From an uncultured Clostridia bacterium (lineage in GTDB: Bacteria > Bacillota > Clostridia > Oscillospirales > Ruminococcaceae): DNA of 39,715 bases. The DNA is taken from positions 1-39,715 of the forward strand of contig CANPYZ010000026.1 in assembly GCA_947589035.1 (NCBI GenBank), in the 5' to 3' direction. The first letter of the stretch is position 1; every line of letters starts with the position of its first letter. The position numbers and the translations under genes are program-made. The notes beneath the pieces were generated by a model. The model was not told the DNA's origin and ran no database searches. It saw only the letters and a list, made by a program, of their open reading frames with translations. Below are positions 24,888-32,609 of this stretch, piece after piece.

Positions 24888-24916
24888 TTGACATTTTTGT
24901 CGGAGTGTGGTATAAT
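24888..24916 (+). promoter_or_regulatory. Consensus promoter of a small transcript
   Basis: TTGACA (24888-24893), 17-base spacer, TATAAT (24911-24916); both boxes are perfect. The -35 box abuts AATGAAAATTTTCATT, a 16-bp palindrome after kptA. Confidence 0.9.
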
Positions 24917-24977
24917 TAACGATGAAATAAGAAAAGAAAATGCTATTTTATTAAATTATGGAGAGGAGTTAGACATT

Positions 24978-25040
24978 ATGCACAACAGTCAATTTGAACA
25001 GTGGGGGGTATACTCTTCTCTATTTAGTGAATATGCATAA
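24978..25040 (+). CDS. 20-codon small ORF (peptide or leader), unknown
   Basis: ATG to TAA encodes 20 residues, rich in Ser, Phe and Tyr with one Trp (core QFEQWGVYSSLF). The ribosome site GGAGAGGAGT is strong and eight bases from the ATG. Promoter at 24888-24916 and terminator at 25055-25105 enclose it, giving a predicted transcript of about 185 bases. I do not recognise the peptide. It has no signal peptide or hydrophobic core, so it is not an obvious type I toxin. It could be a signalling peptide, a leader controlling read-through into the DUF4230-like gene, or a dual-function RNA. Confidence 0.55.
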   Translation: MHNSQFEQWGVYSSLFSEYA

Positions 25041-25054
25041 AAATTGTAATTATT

Positions 25055-25105
25055 ACACATCTGAGGACAGTTTTTTGAAGAAACTGCCCTTAGGTGTGAT
25101 TTTTT
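25055..25105 (+). terminator. Terminator of the small transcript
   Basis: A stem of about 17 bp with one mismatch (5' arm TCTGAGGACAGTTT, 3' arm AAACTGCCCTTAGG, extended by flanking pairs), followed by TTTTTT. Confidence 0.85.
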
Positions 25106-25250
25106 GGTGGAAAATTTCTTGCCGGTCATGAATTGGAATCCATTTTTATAACCCTGATATAATTGTGATATACTGATATTAGGAAGATACCAACATGACT
25201 GGTATGAAATTCACATAAACTAATATTTTAACATTCAAGGAGGAATCTTG
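25106..25250 (+). promoter_or_regulatory. Leader region before the DUF4230-like gene
   Basis: Two A/T -10-like boxes (TATAAT near 25157, TATACT near 25168) are present, and a short ATACC/GGTAT hairpin near 25187-25205. Which box is used is unclear. Confidence 0.35.
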
Positions 25251-25973
25251 ATGAAACTGAAAGCAAAGAAAACGAATCCAGTAATCCCTATTGTGATTAC
25301 AGCGGCTGTCAGCATTGTAGCAACAATTGGTGTTGTTCTTGCCATTAACGCCGGAAAAAAGGAAGAAGTGCCGGAAGACATTGCCACGTTCATTCAGGAG
25401 GGTGAAGAAGATTTCACCATTGATGAACTGAAACAAACACTGGAAGCGGCAAGCGATTTAGTGACGGAAAAATATCACTATACCGCAGTGGGGAAAGATG
25501 AAAAAGAAGGAAAAAAAATAGCAGGGATTACTTTACCAGGAACTTCTGAATTGACATTGCTTATTTACGATGGAACAATTCACGCCGGAATTGATGTTTC
25601 AGAGATACAGCCAACCATTGACAACGAAAGCAAAACAATCACGCTTGCCTTGCCTGAACCGAAAATTATTTCCCATGAAATTGATGAATCCAGTTTTGAA
25701 GCGTATGATGTGAAAACTGCCGCATTCAGTAAAAAAACTTATGAAGATTTAGGGGAAATGATTTCAGAATTTAAGGCAACAAAAGAAGAAGAACTGGAAA
25801 CAGATGAAGAATTTTGGGAGAATGTGACAGAAGAAGCCGAAAATGCCTTGACTACGCTGTTGACTACAGTTTCCGGTGATTATGAAGTTGTTTTTGAAGA
25901 GGCAGGAACAACCGGAACTAAAAAAGATACCGATTCAGAAGTAGATGAAGAAACTACAGCAGAAGAAGAATAA
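25251..25973 (+). CDS. Membrane-anchored DUF4230-like protein
   Basis: A 240-residue protein. Residues 1-12 are basic, residues 12-32 form a membrane anchor or uncleaved signal, and the rest is outside. The core (about 60-205), with LVTEKYHYTAVG, LLIYDGTIHAGIDVSEI and a KTITLALPEPKI strand, resembles DUF4230, a family of unknown function. The C-terminal tail is very acidic with Thr-Glu repeats. The ATG at 25251 follows CAAGGAGGAATCTTG; the preceding TTG is less likely. The next gene is convergent and begins its stop one base later. Confidence 0.7.
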   Translation: MKLKAKKTNPVIPIVITAAVSIVATIGVVLAINAGKKEEVPEDIATFIQEGEEDFTIDELKQTLEAASDLVTEKYHYTAVGKDEKEGKKIAGITLPGTSELTLLIYDGTIHAGIDVSEIQPTIDNESKTITLALPEPKIISHEIDESSFEAYDVKTAAFSKKTYEDLGEMISEFKATKEEELETDEEFWENVTEEAENALTTLLTTVSGDYEVVFEEAGTTGTKKDTDSEVDEETTAEEE

Positions 25974-28193
25974 TTAACGCACTTGTGCAGTAATTTTCAT
26001 ACGGAGTTTTTGATTTTCCGTACTTAAAAAAATATAATCTCCTTTCCGGATTTCCCCATGAATCCACATTCTGGAAAGGGGATTTTCAATTTCCTGAATG
26101 AGAAATCTCCGGATAGGTCTTGCGCCGTACTGTTCAGTTTCAGGGCAGCTTGCAACAATCTGTACGGCGGAATAATCATAAGTGAGTGTTATTCCTTGTT
26201 GGGCAATTCGTTCAGCAAGCTGTAAAAGCTGTAATTCTGCGATTTTCATTAAATGTTCATGAGAAAGTGCATGGAAAACGAAAATTTCATCAATCCGGTT
26301 AATGAGTTCAGGGGGGAATTTTTGTTTCAGCATTTGTAAAGCCTGTGTTTGTGTTTTTTCAGAATTTGGCAAAAAGCCGACAATATTTTGTTGCTGGTGC
26401 ATACCGGAATTAGAAGTCATGAAAATTAAACAATGCCGGAGAGTAATTTTTTTTCCGGTGCTGTCGGTGAGAATGCCATCTTCTAAAATTTGCAGAAGAA
26501 TGTGCAATACTTCTGGGTGGGCTTTTTCGATTTCATCGAATAAAACAACGCTGCATGGGTGTTTCCGTAAATGGGAACAGAAAACGGATTCTTCTTCAAA
26601 ACCAACATATCCAGGAGGTGCGCCGAGTAATTTAGAAACGGAATGTTTTTCCATAAATTCGGACATATCCAAACGGAGAAGCGTTTTTTCAGAGCCGTAA
26701 AGTGCTTCTGCTAAGGCACGGACAAGAGCAGTTTTTCCTATTCCGGTAGAACCAAGGAAAAGAAAAGAACCAACCGGACGGTTAATTTCCCGAAAACCGC
26801 TTCCCGCCCGACAAACAGCATCACAAAGTTGTGCAATGACTTCATCATGACCAATAATTTTACTTTGCAGAATGGCTTGTAAACGGGTTAATTTCTCCTG
26901 TTCTTCAGCGGTCATCTGTTCAAGCGGAATGCCCGTCCGCAAAGAGGCAACAACAGCAACATCTTCTAAATTAACTTCAGCGAAAGGTTGATGATGCAGG
27001 GCAGTTCTTGCACAGGCTTCATCTAATAAATCAATTGCTTTATCTGGGAAACTTTTATCTGTAATATATTTTTGGGAAAAATCAATACACGCCTTTAAAA
27101 TTGACTCTGTCAGCAAAACATGATGATATGTTTCATAATTTTCTTTCAAGCCGTTTAAAATGCGGAAAGTTTCTTCCGGAGAGGGTTCATGAATGCGAAC
27201 GCTCTGGAAACGTCTGGACAATGCGCCGTCTTTTTCAATAGTGGAAGCATATTCAGCCGGAGTAGTTGCGCCGATAATGCGCAAATCCCCTCTTGCAAGC
27301 TGAGGTTTCAGCATATTTGCGGCATCAATTGCGCCTTCTGCTGCTCCTGCTCCGACAATAGTATGCAATTCATCAATGAATAAAATAATTTTTCCGCTGT
27401 GAATGACTTCATCCATACAGGCACGAACTCTTTCTTCGAAATCTCCACGATATTTTGCGCCGGCGAGCAATGCGCCCAAATCTAAAGAGAAAATAAACAT
27501 TCCGTTTAATTGTGAGGGAACATTTCCGTAGGCGAAACGTTCTGCCACGCCTTGAATAATAGCTGTTTTTCCGACACCTGGTTCACCGATTAAGCAAGGG
27601 TTATTTTTACTTTTACGGGAAAGAATTTGCAAAATCCGGTCAATTTCGTTTTCTCTGCCGATTAACGGGTCAGATTGTTCAGAAGGAAGTAATAATTTTC
27701 CATAGCGGAACAGCTGAGGAAATTCATTAGCGGAGGGAACATGCATAACAGGAACAGAACCGGAAGAGCAAGATTTTTCGAGGGCAGAAAGATTGACATG
27801 CATAAATTCGAGTAATTCCGCAGCGGCGCAATTTTCGTCCTGAAGCATAGCCAAAAGAATTAACCTTGTGCTGATTTCGGGGAGTTGTTCATTTTCGGCG
27901 AGTTTTTCCGCATCAGAAAGAATACGTTGCAGGGCAGGTGTCATATTCTGATAAGAGGGGGAAGTTCTTACTCCTCTGCCGATTGTGCGGAGCATTTGTT
28001 CTGAAAATTCCTGTTCCGAAACGTGATACTGCCGGAGAATATTTCCAGCGGAATTGGGCATCTGGTGAAGCATTCCTAAAAGGTAATGTTCCGTTCCGAT
28101 GTAGGTGTGTCCCATTTCGCCGGCGAGACAAATTGCGGCATCAAGGGAAAGCATAGCATTTTCTGAAAGACTGTCATAATGATGATTCTGCAT
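25974..28193 (-). CDS. ClpA/ClpC-type ATP-dependent unfoldase without middle domain
   Basis: A 739-residue two-ring AAA+ protein. The Clp_N double repeat is at 1-150. AAA1 has Walker [10 protein letters not shown] near residue 202 and Walker [17 protein letters not shown]2 has GSTGIGKTA near residue 481 and [14 protein letters not shown] (I)VGF loop near residue 605 is the expected ClpP-docking tripeptide. Between the rings only a short linker is found, with no coiled-coil M-domain of ClpB or UVR part of ClpC, so it is ClpA-like in build. It should feed proteins to ClpP. The ribosome site is GGAAAGGAG; an extended -10 TGCTATACT lies at about 28226-28234. It is alone, outside the ctsR-mcsAB-clpC operon. 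Confidence 0.92.
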   Translation of the reverse strand: MQNHHYDSLSENAMLSLDAAICLAGEMGHTYIGTEHYLLGMLHQMPNSAGNILRQYHVSEQEFSEQMLRTIGRGVRTSPSYQNMTPALQRILSDAEKLAENEQLPEISTRLILLAMLQDENCAAAELLEFMHVNLSALEKSCSSGSVPVMHVPSANEFPQLFRYGKLLLPSEQSDPLIGRENEIDRILQILSRKSKNNPCLIGEPGVGKTAIIQGVAERFAYGNVPSQLNGMFIFSLDLGALLAGAKYRGDFEERVRACMDEVIHSGKIILFIDELHTIVGAGAAEGAIDAANMLKPQLARGDLRIIGATTPAEYASTIEKDGALSRRFQSVRIHEPSPEETFRILNGLKENYETYHHVLLTESILKACIDFSQKYITDKSFPDKAIDLLDEACARTALHHQPFAEVNLEDVAVVASLRTGIPLEQMTAEEQEKLTRLQAILQSKIIGHDEVIAQLCDAVCRAGSGFREINRPVGSFLFLGSTGIGKTALVRALAEALYGSEKTLLRLDMSEFMEKHSVSKLLGAPPGYVGFEEESVFCSHLRKHPCSVVLFDEIEKAHPEVLHILLQILEDGILTDSTGKKITLRHCLIFMTSNSGMHQQQNIVGFLPNSEKTQTQALQMLKQKFPPELINRIDEIFVFHALSHEHLMKIAELQLLQLAERIAQQGITLTYDYSAVQIVASCPETEQYGARPIRRFLIQEIENPLSRMWIHGEIRKGDYIFLSTENQKLRMKITAQVR

Positions 28194-28301
28194 TTAAGAA
28201 TCTCCTTTCCAAAAGATACAGTAACAGTATAGCATTTTTCCGGCGCAATATTTGTCAGAACAGCGAAAAAAAGCAATTCATTTCCGGGCAATGGAAGAAA
28301 C

Positions 28302-28330
28302 TTGACAAAATTCCGCAAATATGTTATAAT
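28302..28330 (+). promoter_or_regulatory. Promoter of the HNH gene
   Basis: TTGACA (28302-28307), 17-base spacer, TATAAT (28325-28330). Confidence 0.88.
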
Positions 28331-28364
28331 AAGAAAACAGCAATACAAAAAGCGAGGTGAGAGA

Positions 28365-28706
28365 ATGGGCTATAGAGAATTATATTTTCAGCATCACAAG
28401 GGGAAAAAGCGGTTATTCCACAAGGGGCGGTATTATCGTTGTGTTTCTTGTGGCAAATGGTTCAGCAAAAGTGAAATCACGATTGACCATATTATTCCGA
28501 AACGGAAAGGCGGTCTTGATGTAATCAGTAATTTGCAGGCGATGTGCCGGAGCTGCAATTCTCGGAAACGTGACCGTCAGTCAGGTGCCGACACAGTAAA
28601 AGGTGTAGTTGGCATGACGGCGCAGGGGCAATTAGGGAATTTCTTAGGCAGTGCGGCGAAACAGAAAGTGAAAGACATGCTCGGCATCAAATATAAAAGA
28701 AAGTAA
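28365..28706 (+). CDS. HNH endonuclease
   Basis: A 113-residue protein. Its centre holds the HNH motif: CVSCGKWF, TIDHIIPKRKGG and SNLQAMCRSCNSRK, giving the D-H pair, the N and two CxxC zinc knuckles. The rest is basic. A stand-alone HNH nuclease of this size could be a housekeeping nuclease, part of a defence module or a relic of a phage gene; the neighbours give no hint. The start is set by GCGAGGTGAGAGA. An in-frame ATG at 28302 is over the promoter. Confidence 0.9.
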   Translation: MGYRELYFQHHKGKKRLFHKGRYYRCVSCGKWFSKSEITIDHIIPKRKGGLDVISNLQAMCRSCNSRKRDRQSGADTVKGVVGMTAQGQLGNFLGSAAKQKVKDMLGIKYKRK

Positions 28707-28806
28707 AAAATATCTGTCACACATTCTGAAGTTTTTCATAAGATATACTATGAAACAACGCAAGAGAGCGTTTTTCAAATATATATTTTATGAGGAGTTA
28801 TGTCTT

Positions 28807-28932
28807 ATGTGTTTTGACAATAATAATGGTAATGGTTGCTGCTGGGTAATTTTCCTGATTCTGATTTTGTTCTGCTGCTGCGGCAATAACAACAACTGTG
28901 GCTGCAACAATAACTGCGGCTGCGGGTGCTGA
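28807..28932 (+). CDS. 41-residue cysteine-rich mini-membrane protein
   Basis: The protein starts with an Asn/Gly-rich CFDNNNGNG, then a membrane segment WVIFLILILF, then a CCC-G-NNNN-CGC-NNN-CGCGC tail. Ten of 41 residues are cysteine. The start is set by GAGGAG nine bases upstream of the ATG at 28807; the longer in-frame start at 28750 has none. Small Cys-rich or Gly-rich membrane peptides of this type are found in spore coats or near the cell surface, but I cannot assign a function. A perfect terminator follows, so it is a real unit. Confidence 0.65.
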   Translation: MCFDNNNGNGCCWVIFLILILFCCCGNNNNCGCNNNCGCGC

Positions 28933-28948
28933 TTTCCATGACTAAGAA

Positions 28949-28978
28949 AAATCCCCTCTTTGCGGAGGGGATTTTTTT
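28949..28978 (+). terminator. Terminator after the Cys-rich gene
   Basis: AAATCCCCTC / GGAGGGGATTT with a five-base loop and seven Ts. Confidence 0.92.
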
Positions 28979-29018
28979 GAAAAAATTTCATAGTAGTGAA
29001 ATTTTTGAACAACAACTA

Positions 29019-29027
29019 TGCTATACT
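29019..29027 (+). promoter_or_regulatory. Extended -10 element before the tandem LRR genes
   Basis: TGC-TATACT. No good -35 box at 17 bases. The flanks CATAGT (28989-28994) and ACTATG (29015-29020) form an inverted repeat. Confidence 0.5.
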
Positions 29028-29060
29028 AATGATAGAAAATAATTCAGGGAGGAATGCAAA

Positions 29061-30809
29061 ATGGCATTTGAAATTGAAAACGGCATATTAAGAAAATATA
29101 TAGGAGAAAACGGCGTGACAGAAGTCACTATTCCGGACGGCGTAACCGAAATCGGAGAAGATGCATTTTCAGACTGTTCAAGTCTGACTAATGTTCATAT
29201 TCCGGACAGCGTGACTAAAATTGGAAATTCTGCATTTTGGGGTTGTTCACGTCTAACCAACATTCACATTCCGGACAGCGTGACTGAAATCGGATATGGT
29301 GCATTCAGGGACTGTGAAAGCCTGACCAGTATTCACATTCCGGACAGCATGACTGAAATCGGAAATTCTGCATTTTCAGGCTGTAAAAGTCTGACCAACA
29401 TTCATATTCCGGACAGCGTGACTAAAATTGGAAATTCTGCATTTTGGGGTTGTTCACGTCTAACCAACATTCACATTTTGGACGATGTGACGGAAATTGG
29501 AGAGCTGGCATTTGGAGATTGTTCAAGCCTGACCAGCATTCACATTCCGGACAGCATGACTGAAATCGGAAATTCTGCATTTTCAGGCTGTACAAGTTTG
29601 ACCAGTATTCATATTCCGGACAGCGTAACTGAAATTAGAGATTCTACATTTTGGGGCTGTAAAAGTCTAACCAAAATTCACATTCCGGACGGTGTGACTG
29701 AAATTGGAGATTCTGCATTTCGGGGCTGTGGAAGTCTAACCAGCATTCATATTCCGGACGGCGTGACTGAAATCGGAGATCATGCATTTTTAGGCTGTAA
29801 AAGTTTGACGAATATTCACATTCCGGACAGCGTGACTGAAATCGGATATGGTGCATTCAGGGACTGTGAAAGCCTGACCAGTATTCACATTCCGGACAGT
29901 GTAATTCAAATTAAAGGCGGTGCATTTAATAATTGTAAAAGTTTGAACACTATTCATATTTCGGATAATGTGAAAAAAATCGGATATGGTACATTCAAGG
30001 ACTGTGAAAGCCTGACCAGTATTCACATTCCGGACGGTGTGACCCAAATTGAAAGTACTGCATTTTGTGGCTGTAAAAGATTGACCAATATTCACATTCC
30101 GGATAGCGTGACTGAAATTGGATATGATGCATTTAAAAATACATCTTGGCTTAAAAATCAATTGAAGAAAAATTTATTGCTGATCATCAATCATATTTTG
30201 GTGAAAGCTAATCCGAAAACATGTAAAGGAAATCTTTCTATTCCGGAAGATGTGACGAAAATCGTAAGCACAGCGTTTAAAGGTTGTAAAAGTTTAACCA
30301 GTATTCACATTCCGGATAGTGTGACTGAAATAGGAGAATCTGTATTTTCAAGATGCAACAATTTAACAGAAATTTCTGTTGATATTTCTAATTCAGAAAA
30401 AGGCGGGAAAGTAAATATTTTTCTTGTTCATTCGGAAAAAGTTTCTATTTCTGAACAGTTGGACATGCTGAAAACGAAAAATTATTCTGTAAGAATGCAT
30501 TCTGAAGTGAAATATACGCTTCTGTGTCGGTATTTTGTTTTGTGTCCGGAACAACCGGAATTATTTGCCTATGTCAAGAAAAATTTCAGTAAAATTTTTC
30601 CTTTTGCCATTGAACATAATCATATAGAAATGATTTCCGCTGTGTGCGAATCGGGAAAATTTCTGACAAGCCGGAATATTGACAAACATATTCAGACCGC
30701 CATTGCCCACACTCAGAAAACCGGCGACCCGACAATTCAAGTGATGTTGACTGAACATAAATATAAACATATTGGCTTTAAAGAGGTTAAAGATAAATTC
30801 AAACTTTGA
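29061..30809 (+). CDS. BspA-type LRR_5 protein, first of a tandem pair
   Basis: A 582-residue protein without signal peptide. About sixteen 23-residue LRR_5 units of the form HIPDSVTEIGxxAFxxCxSLTSI fill residues 10-365. One interrupted unit (AFKNTSWLKNQLKKNLLLIINHIL) is of the kind also found in the GH9 protein, then two further repeats follow. Residues 445-582 form the helical tail ending TQKTGDPTIQVMLTEHKYKH, shared with the next gene and, more distantly, with the LRR protein at 11.3 kb. GGGAGGAATGCAAA is the ribosome site. The next gene begins 24 bases later with the same leader and N-terminus, so they arose by duplication. It is probably cytoplasmic; partner unknown. Confidence 0.85.
   Translation: MAFEIENGILRKYIGENGVTEVTIPDGVTEIGEDAFSDCSSLTNVHIPDSVTKIGNSAFWGCSRLTNIHIPDSVTEIGYGAFRDCESLTSIHIPDSMTEIGNSAFSGCKSLTNIHIPDSVTKIGNSAFWGCSRLTNIHILDDVTEIGELAFGDCSSLTSIHIPDSMTEIGNSAFSGCTSLTSIHIPDSVTEIRDSTFWGCKSLTKIHIPDGVTEIGDSAFRGCGSLTSIHIPDGVTEIGDHAFLGCKSLTNIHIPDSVTEIGYGAFRDCESLTSIHIPDSVIQIKGGAFNNCKSLNTIHISDNVKKIGYGTFKDCESLTSIHIPDGVTQIESTAFCGCKRLTNIHIPDSVTEIGYDAFKNTSWLKNQLKKNLLLIINHILVKANPKTCKGNLSIPEDVTKIVSTAFKGCKSLTSIHIPDSVTEIGESVFSRCNNLTEISVDISNSEKGGKVNIFLVHSEKVSISEQLDMLKTKNYSVRMHSEVKYTLLCRYFVLCPEQPELFAYVKKNFSKIFPFAIEHNHIEMISAVCESGKFLTSRNIDKHIQTAIAHTQKTGDPTIQVMLTEHKYKHIGFKEVKDKFKL
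29761..30078 (+). repeat. 318-bp tract identical to 31395-31712
   Basis: By eye the two tracts match base for base, offset 1634 bp, and the match ends at both sides inside LRR units. Flanking repeats are clearly less alike. Confidence 0.85.
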
Positions 30810-30832
30810 AATTCATTCAGGAGGAATGCAAA

Positions 30833-32500
30833 ATGGCATTTGAAATTGAAAACGGCATATTAAAAAAATATGTAGAAGAAAACGGCGTGACAGAAGTCAT
30901 CATTCCGGACGGCGTAACCGAAATCGGAGAAGATGCATTTTCAGGCTGTAAAAGTTTGACAAGCATTCACGTTCCGGACGGAGTAACCAAAATCGGAAGG
31001 TGTGCATTTCTGAAGTGCAGAAACCTGACCAGCATTTACATTCCAGACGGTGTGACTGAAATCGGAGATCTTGCATTTTTAGACTGTGAAAGTCTAACCA
31101 GCATTCACATTCCAGACGGAGTAACTGAAATTGGAGAGTATACATTTTGGGGCTGTAAAAGTCTAACTAATGTTCATATTCCAGACAGCGTGACTGAAAT
31201 CGGAAAAGCTGCATTTTGGGACTGTTCAAGCCTGACCAGCATTCACATTCCGGACAGCGTGACTGAAATCGGAAATTCTGCATTTTCAGGCTGTTCAAGT
31301 CTGACCAGTATTCACATTCCGGACGGTGTGACCCAAATTGAAAGTACTGCATTTTGGAGCTGTAAAAGTCTAACTAATATTCACATTCCGGACAGCGTGA
31401 CTGAAATCGGAGATCATGCATTTTTAGGCTGTAAAAGTTTGACGAATATTCACATTCCGGACAGCGTGACTGAAATCGGATATGGTGCATTCAGGGACTG
31501 TGAAAGCCTGACCAGTATTCACATTCCGGACAGTGTAATTCAAATTAAAGGCGGTGCATTTAATAATTGTAAAAGTTTGAACACTATTCATATTTCGGAT
31601 AATGTGAAAAAAATCGGATATGGTACATTCAAGGACTGTGAAAGCCTGACCAGTATTCACATTCCGGACGGTGTGACCCAAATTGAAAGTACTGCATTTT
31701 GTGGCTGTAAAAATCTGACCAGCATTCGCATTCCGGACAGTGTGACTGAAATCGGTGATTCTGCATTTTGGGGCTGTAAAAATCTGACCAGCATTCGCAT
31801 TCCGGACAGTGTGACCAAAATCGGATATTTTGCATTTCAATACTGTTCAAGCCTGACCAGCATTCACATTCCTGATAGTGTGACTGAAATCAGAAGGTGT
31901 GCATTTTCAGACTGCTGGAATTTGATTAACATTCACATTCCAGATAGCGTGACCAAAATTAGTAGTGCATTTTCATGCTGTAAAAAATTGACCAGCATTC
32001 ACATTCCAGATAGCGTGACCAAAATTGAAGAAGATGCATTTTTAGATTGTGACAATCTGACAGAAATTTTCATCAATGTCCCCATTCGGGAAGACGGCGG
32101 AAAAATGCTTTTTCCTTTTGTTTCTTCAGAAAAGGTTTCTCTTTCTAAACAGTTTGACATGCTGAAAACGAAAAATTATTCCGTGGAAATGGACATAAAA
32201 GTGAAATATTTACTCCTATGCCGTCATCTTGTGTTGTGTCCGGAATTGCCGGAATTAGTTGCTTACATGAAAGAAAATTTTGAGAAAATTTTCTCTTTTG
32301 TGGTGGAAAATAATTTAGTAGAGGCAATTTTAATTTTAATCGGCTGGAATTTGCTGAATGAACAAAATATTGATGATTTTATCCGGCTTGCTATTGAAAA
32401 CACCCAGAAAACCGGAGACCCGACAATTCAGGTGATGTTGACCGAACATAAATATAAACATATTGGCTTTAAAGAGATTAAAGATAAATTCAAACTGTGA
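30833..32500 (+). CDS. BspA-type LRR_5 protein, second of a tandem pair
   Basis: A 555-residue paralogue. The ATG at 30833 follows CAGGAGGAATGCAAA, identical in position to the first copy; an in-frame ATG at 30806 overlaps the previous stop. About eighteen 23-residue repeats fill residues 10-405 and the same helical tail ends the protein. Unlike copy one there is no interrupted TSWL-type unit. A 318-base tract (31395-31712) is identical to 29761-30078 of the first gene, while other repeats differ in number and order. No signal peptide. It shares its transcript with the first copy; no terminator follows before the GH9 promoter. Confidence 0.85.
   Translation: MAFEIENGILKKYVEENGVTEVIIPDGVTEIGEDAFSGCKSLTSIHVPDGVTKIGRCAFLKCRNLTSIYIPDGVTEIGDLAFLDCESLTSIHIPDGVTEIGEYTFWGCKSLTNVHIPDSVTEIGKAAFWDCSSLTSIHIPDSVTEIGNSAFSGCSSLTSIHIPDGVTQIESTAFWSCKSLTNIHIPDSVTEIGDHAFLGCKSLTNIHIPDSVTEIGYGAFRDCESLTSIHIPDSVIQIKGGAFNNCKSLNTIHISDNVKKIGYGTFKDCESLTSIHIPDGVTQIESTAFCGCKNLTSIRIPDSVTEIGDSAFWGCKNLTSIRIPDSVTKIGYFAFQYCSSLTSIHIPDSVTEIRRCAFSDCWNLINIHIPDSVTKISSAFSCCKKLTSIHIPDSVTKIEEDAFLDCDNLTEIFINVPIREDGGKMLFPFVSSEKVSLSKQFDMLKTKNYSVEMDIKVKYLLLCRHLVLCPELPELVAYMKENFEKIFSFVVENNLVEAILILIGWNLLNEQNIDDFIRLAIENTQKTGDPTIQVMLTEHKYKHIGFKEIKDKFKL
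31395..31712 (+). repeat. Second copy of the 318-bp identical tract
   Basis: Partner of 29761-30078; direct orientation, in the paralogous LRR gene. Confidence 0.85.
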
Positions 32501-32537
32501 AAGTTTACCGCAATAAAAATATTTTTTCTAAAAACTA

Positions 32538-32566
32538 TTGACTTTTTTCGAAAATTTTGTTATAAT
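32538..32566 (+). promoter_or_regulatory. Promoter of the GH9-LRR-dockerin gene
   Basis: TTGACT (32538-32543), 17-base spacer, TATAAT (32561-32566). Confidence 0.88.
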
Positions 32567-32609
32567 GAAATAAATATTCTGCAAGTGCAGAGAAGAAAGG
32601 ACAATTAAC

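Noticed and set aside
24888..25105. 6S RNA or a known riboswitch
   Set aside because: The size is near that of 6S RNA, but the long central bubble with closing stems is not apparent, and a strongly placed ORF fills the transcript.
29644..31850. Several open minus-strand frames through the LRR genes
   Set aside because: They are antisense images of the repeat units, with no ribosome sites and the same periodic pattern.
29061..32500. Regularly spaced 69-bp repeats as a CRISPR-like or minisatellite array
   Set aside because: The period is 23 codons, the repeats stay in frame and vary like LRR_5 units; there are no constant repeats with unique spacers.
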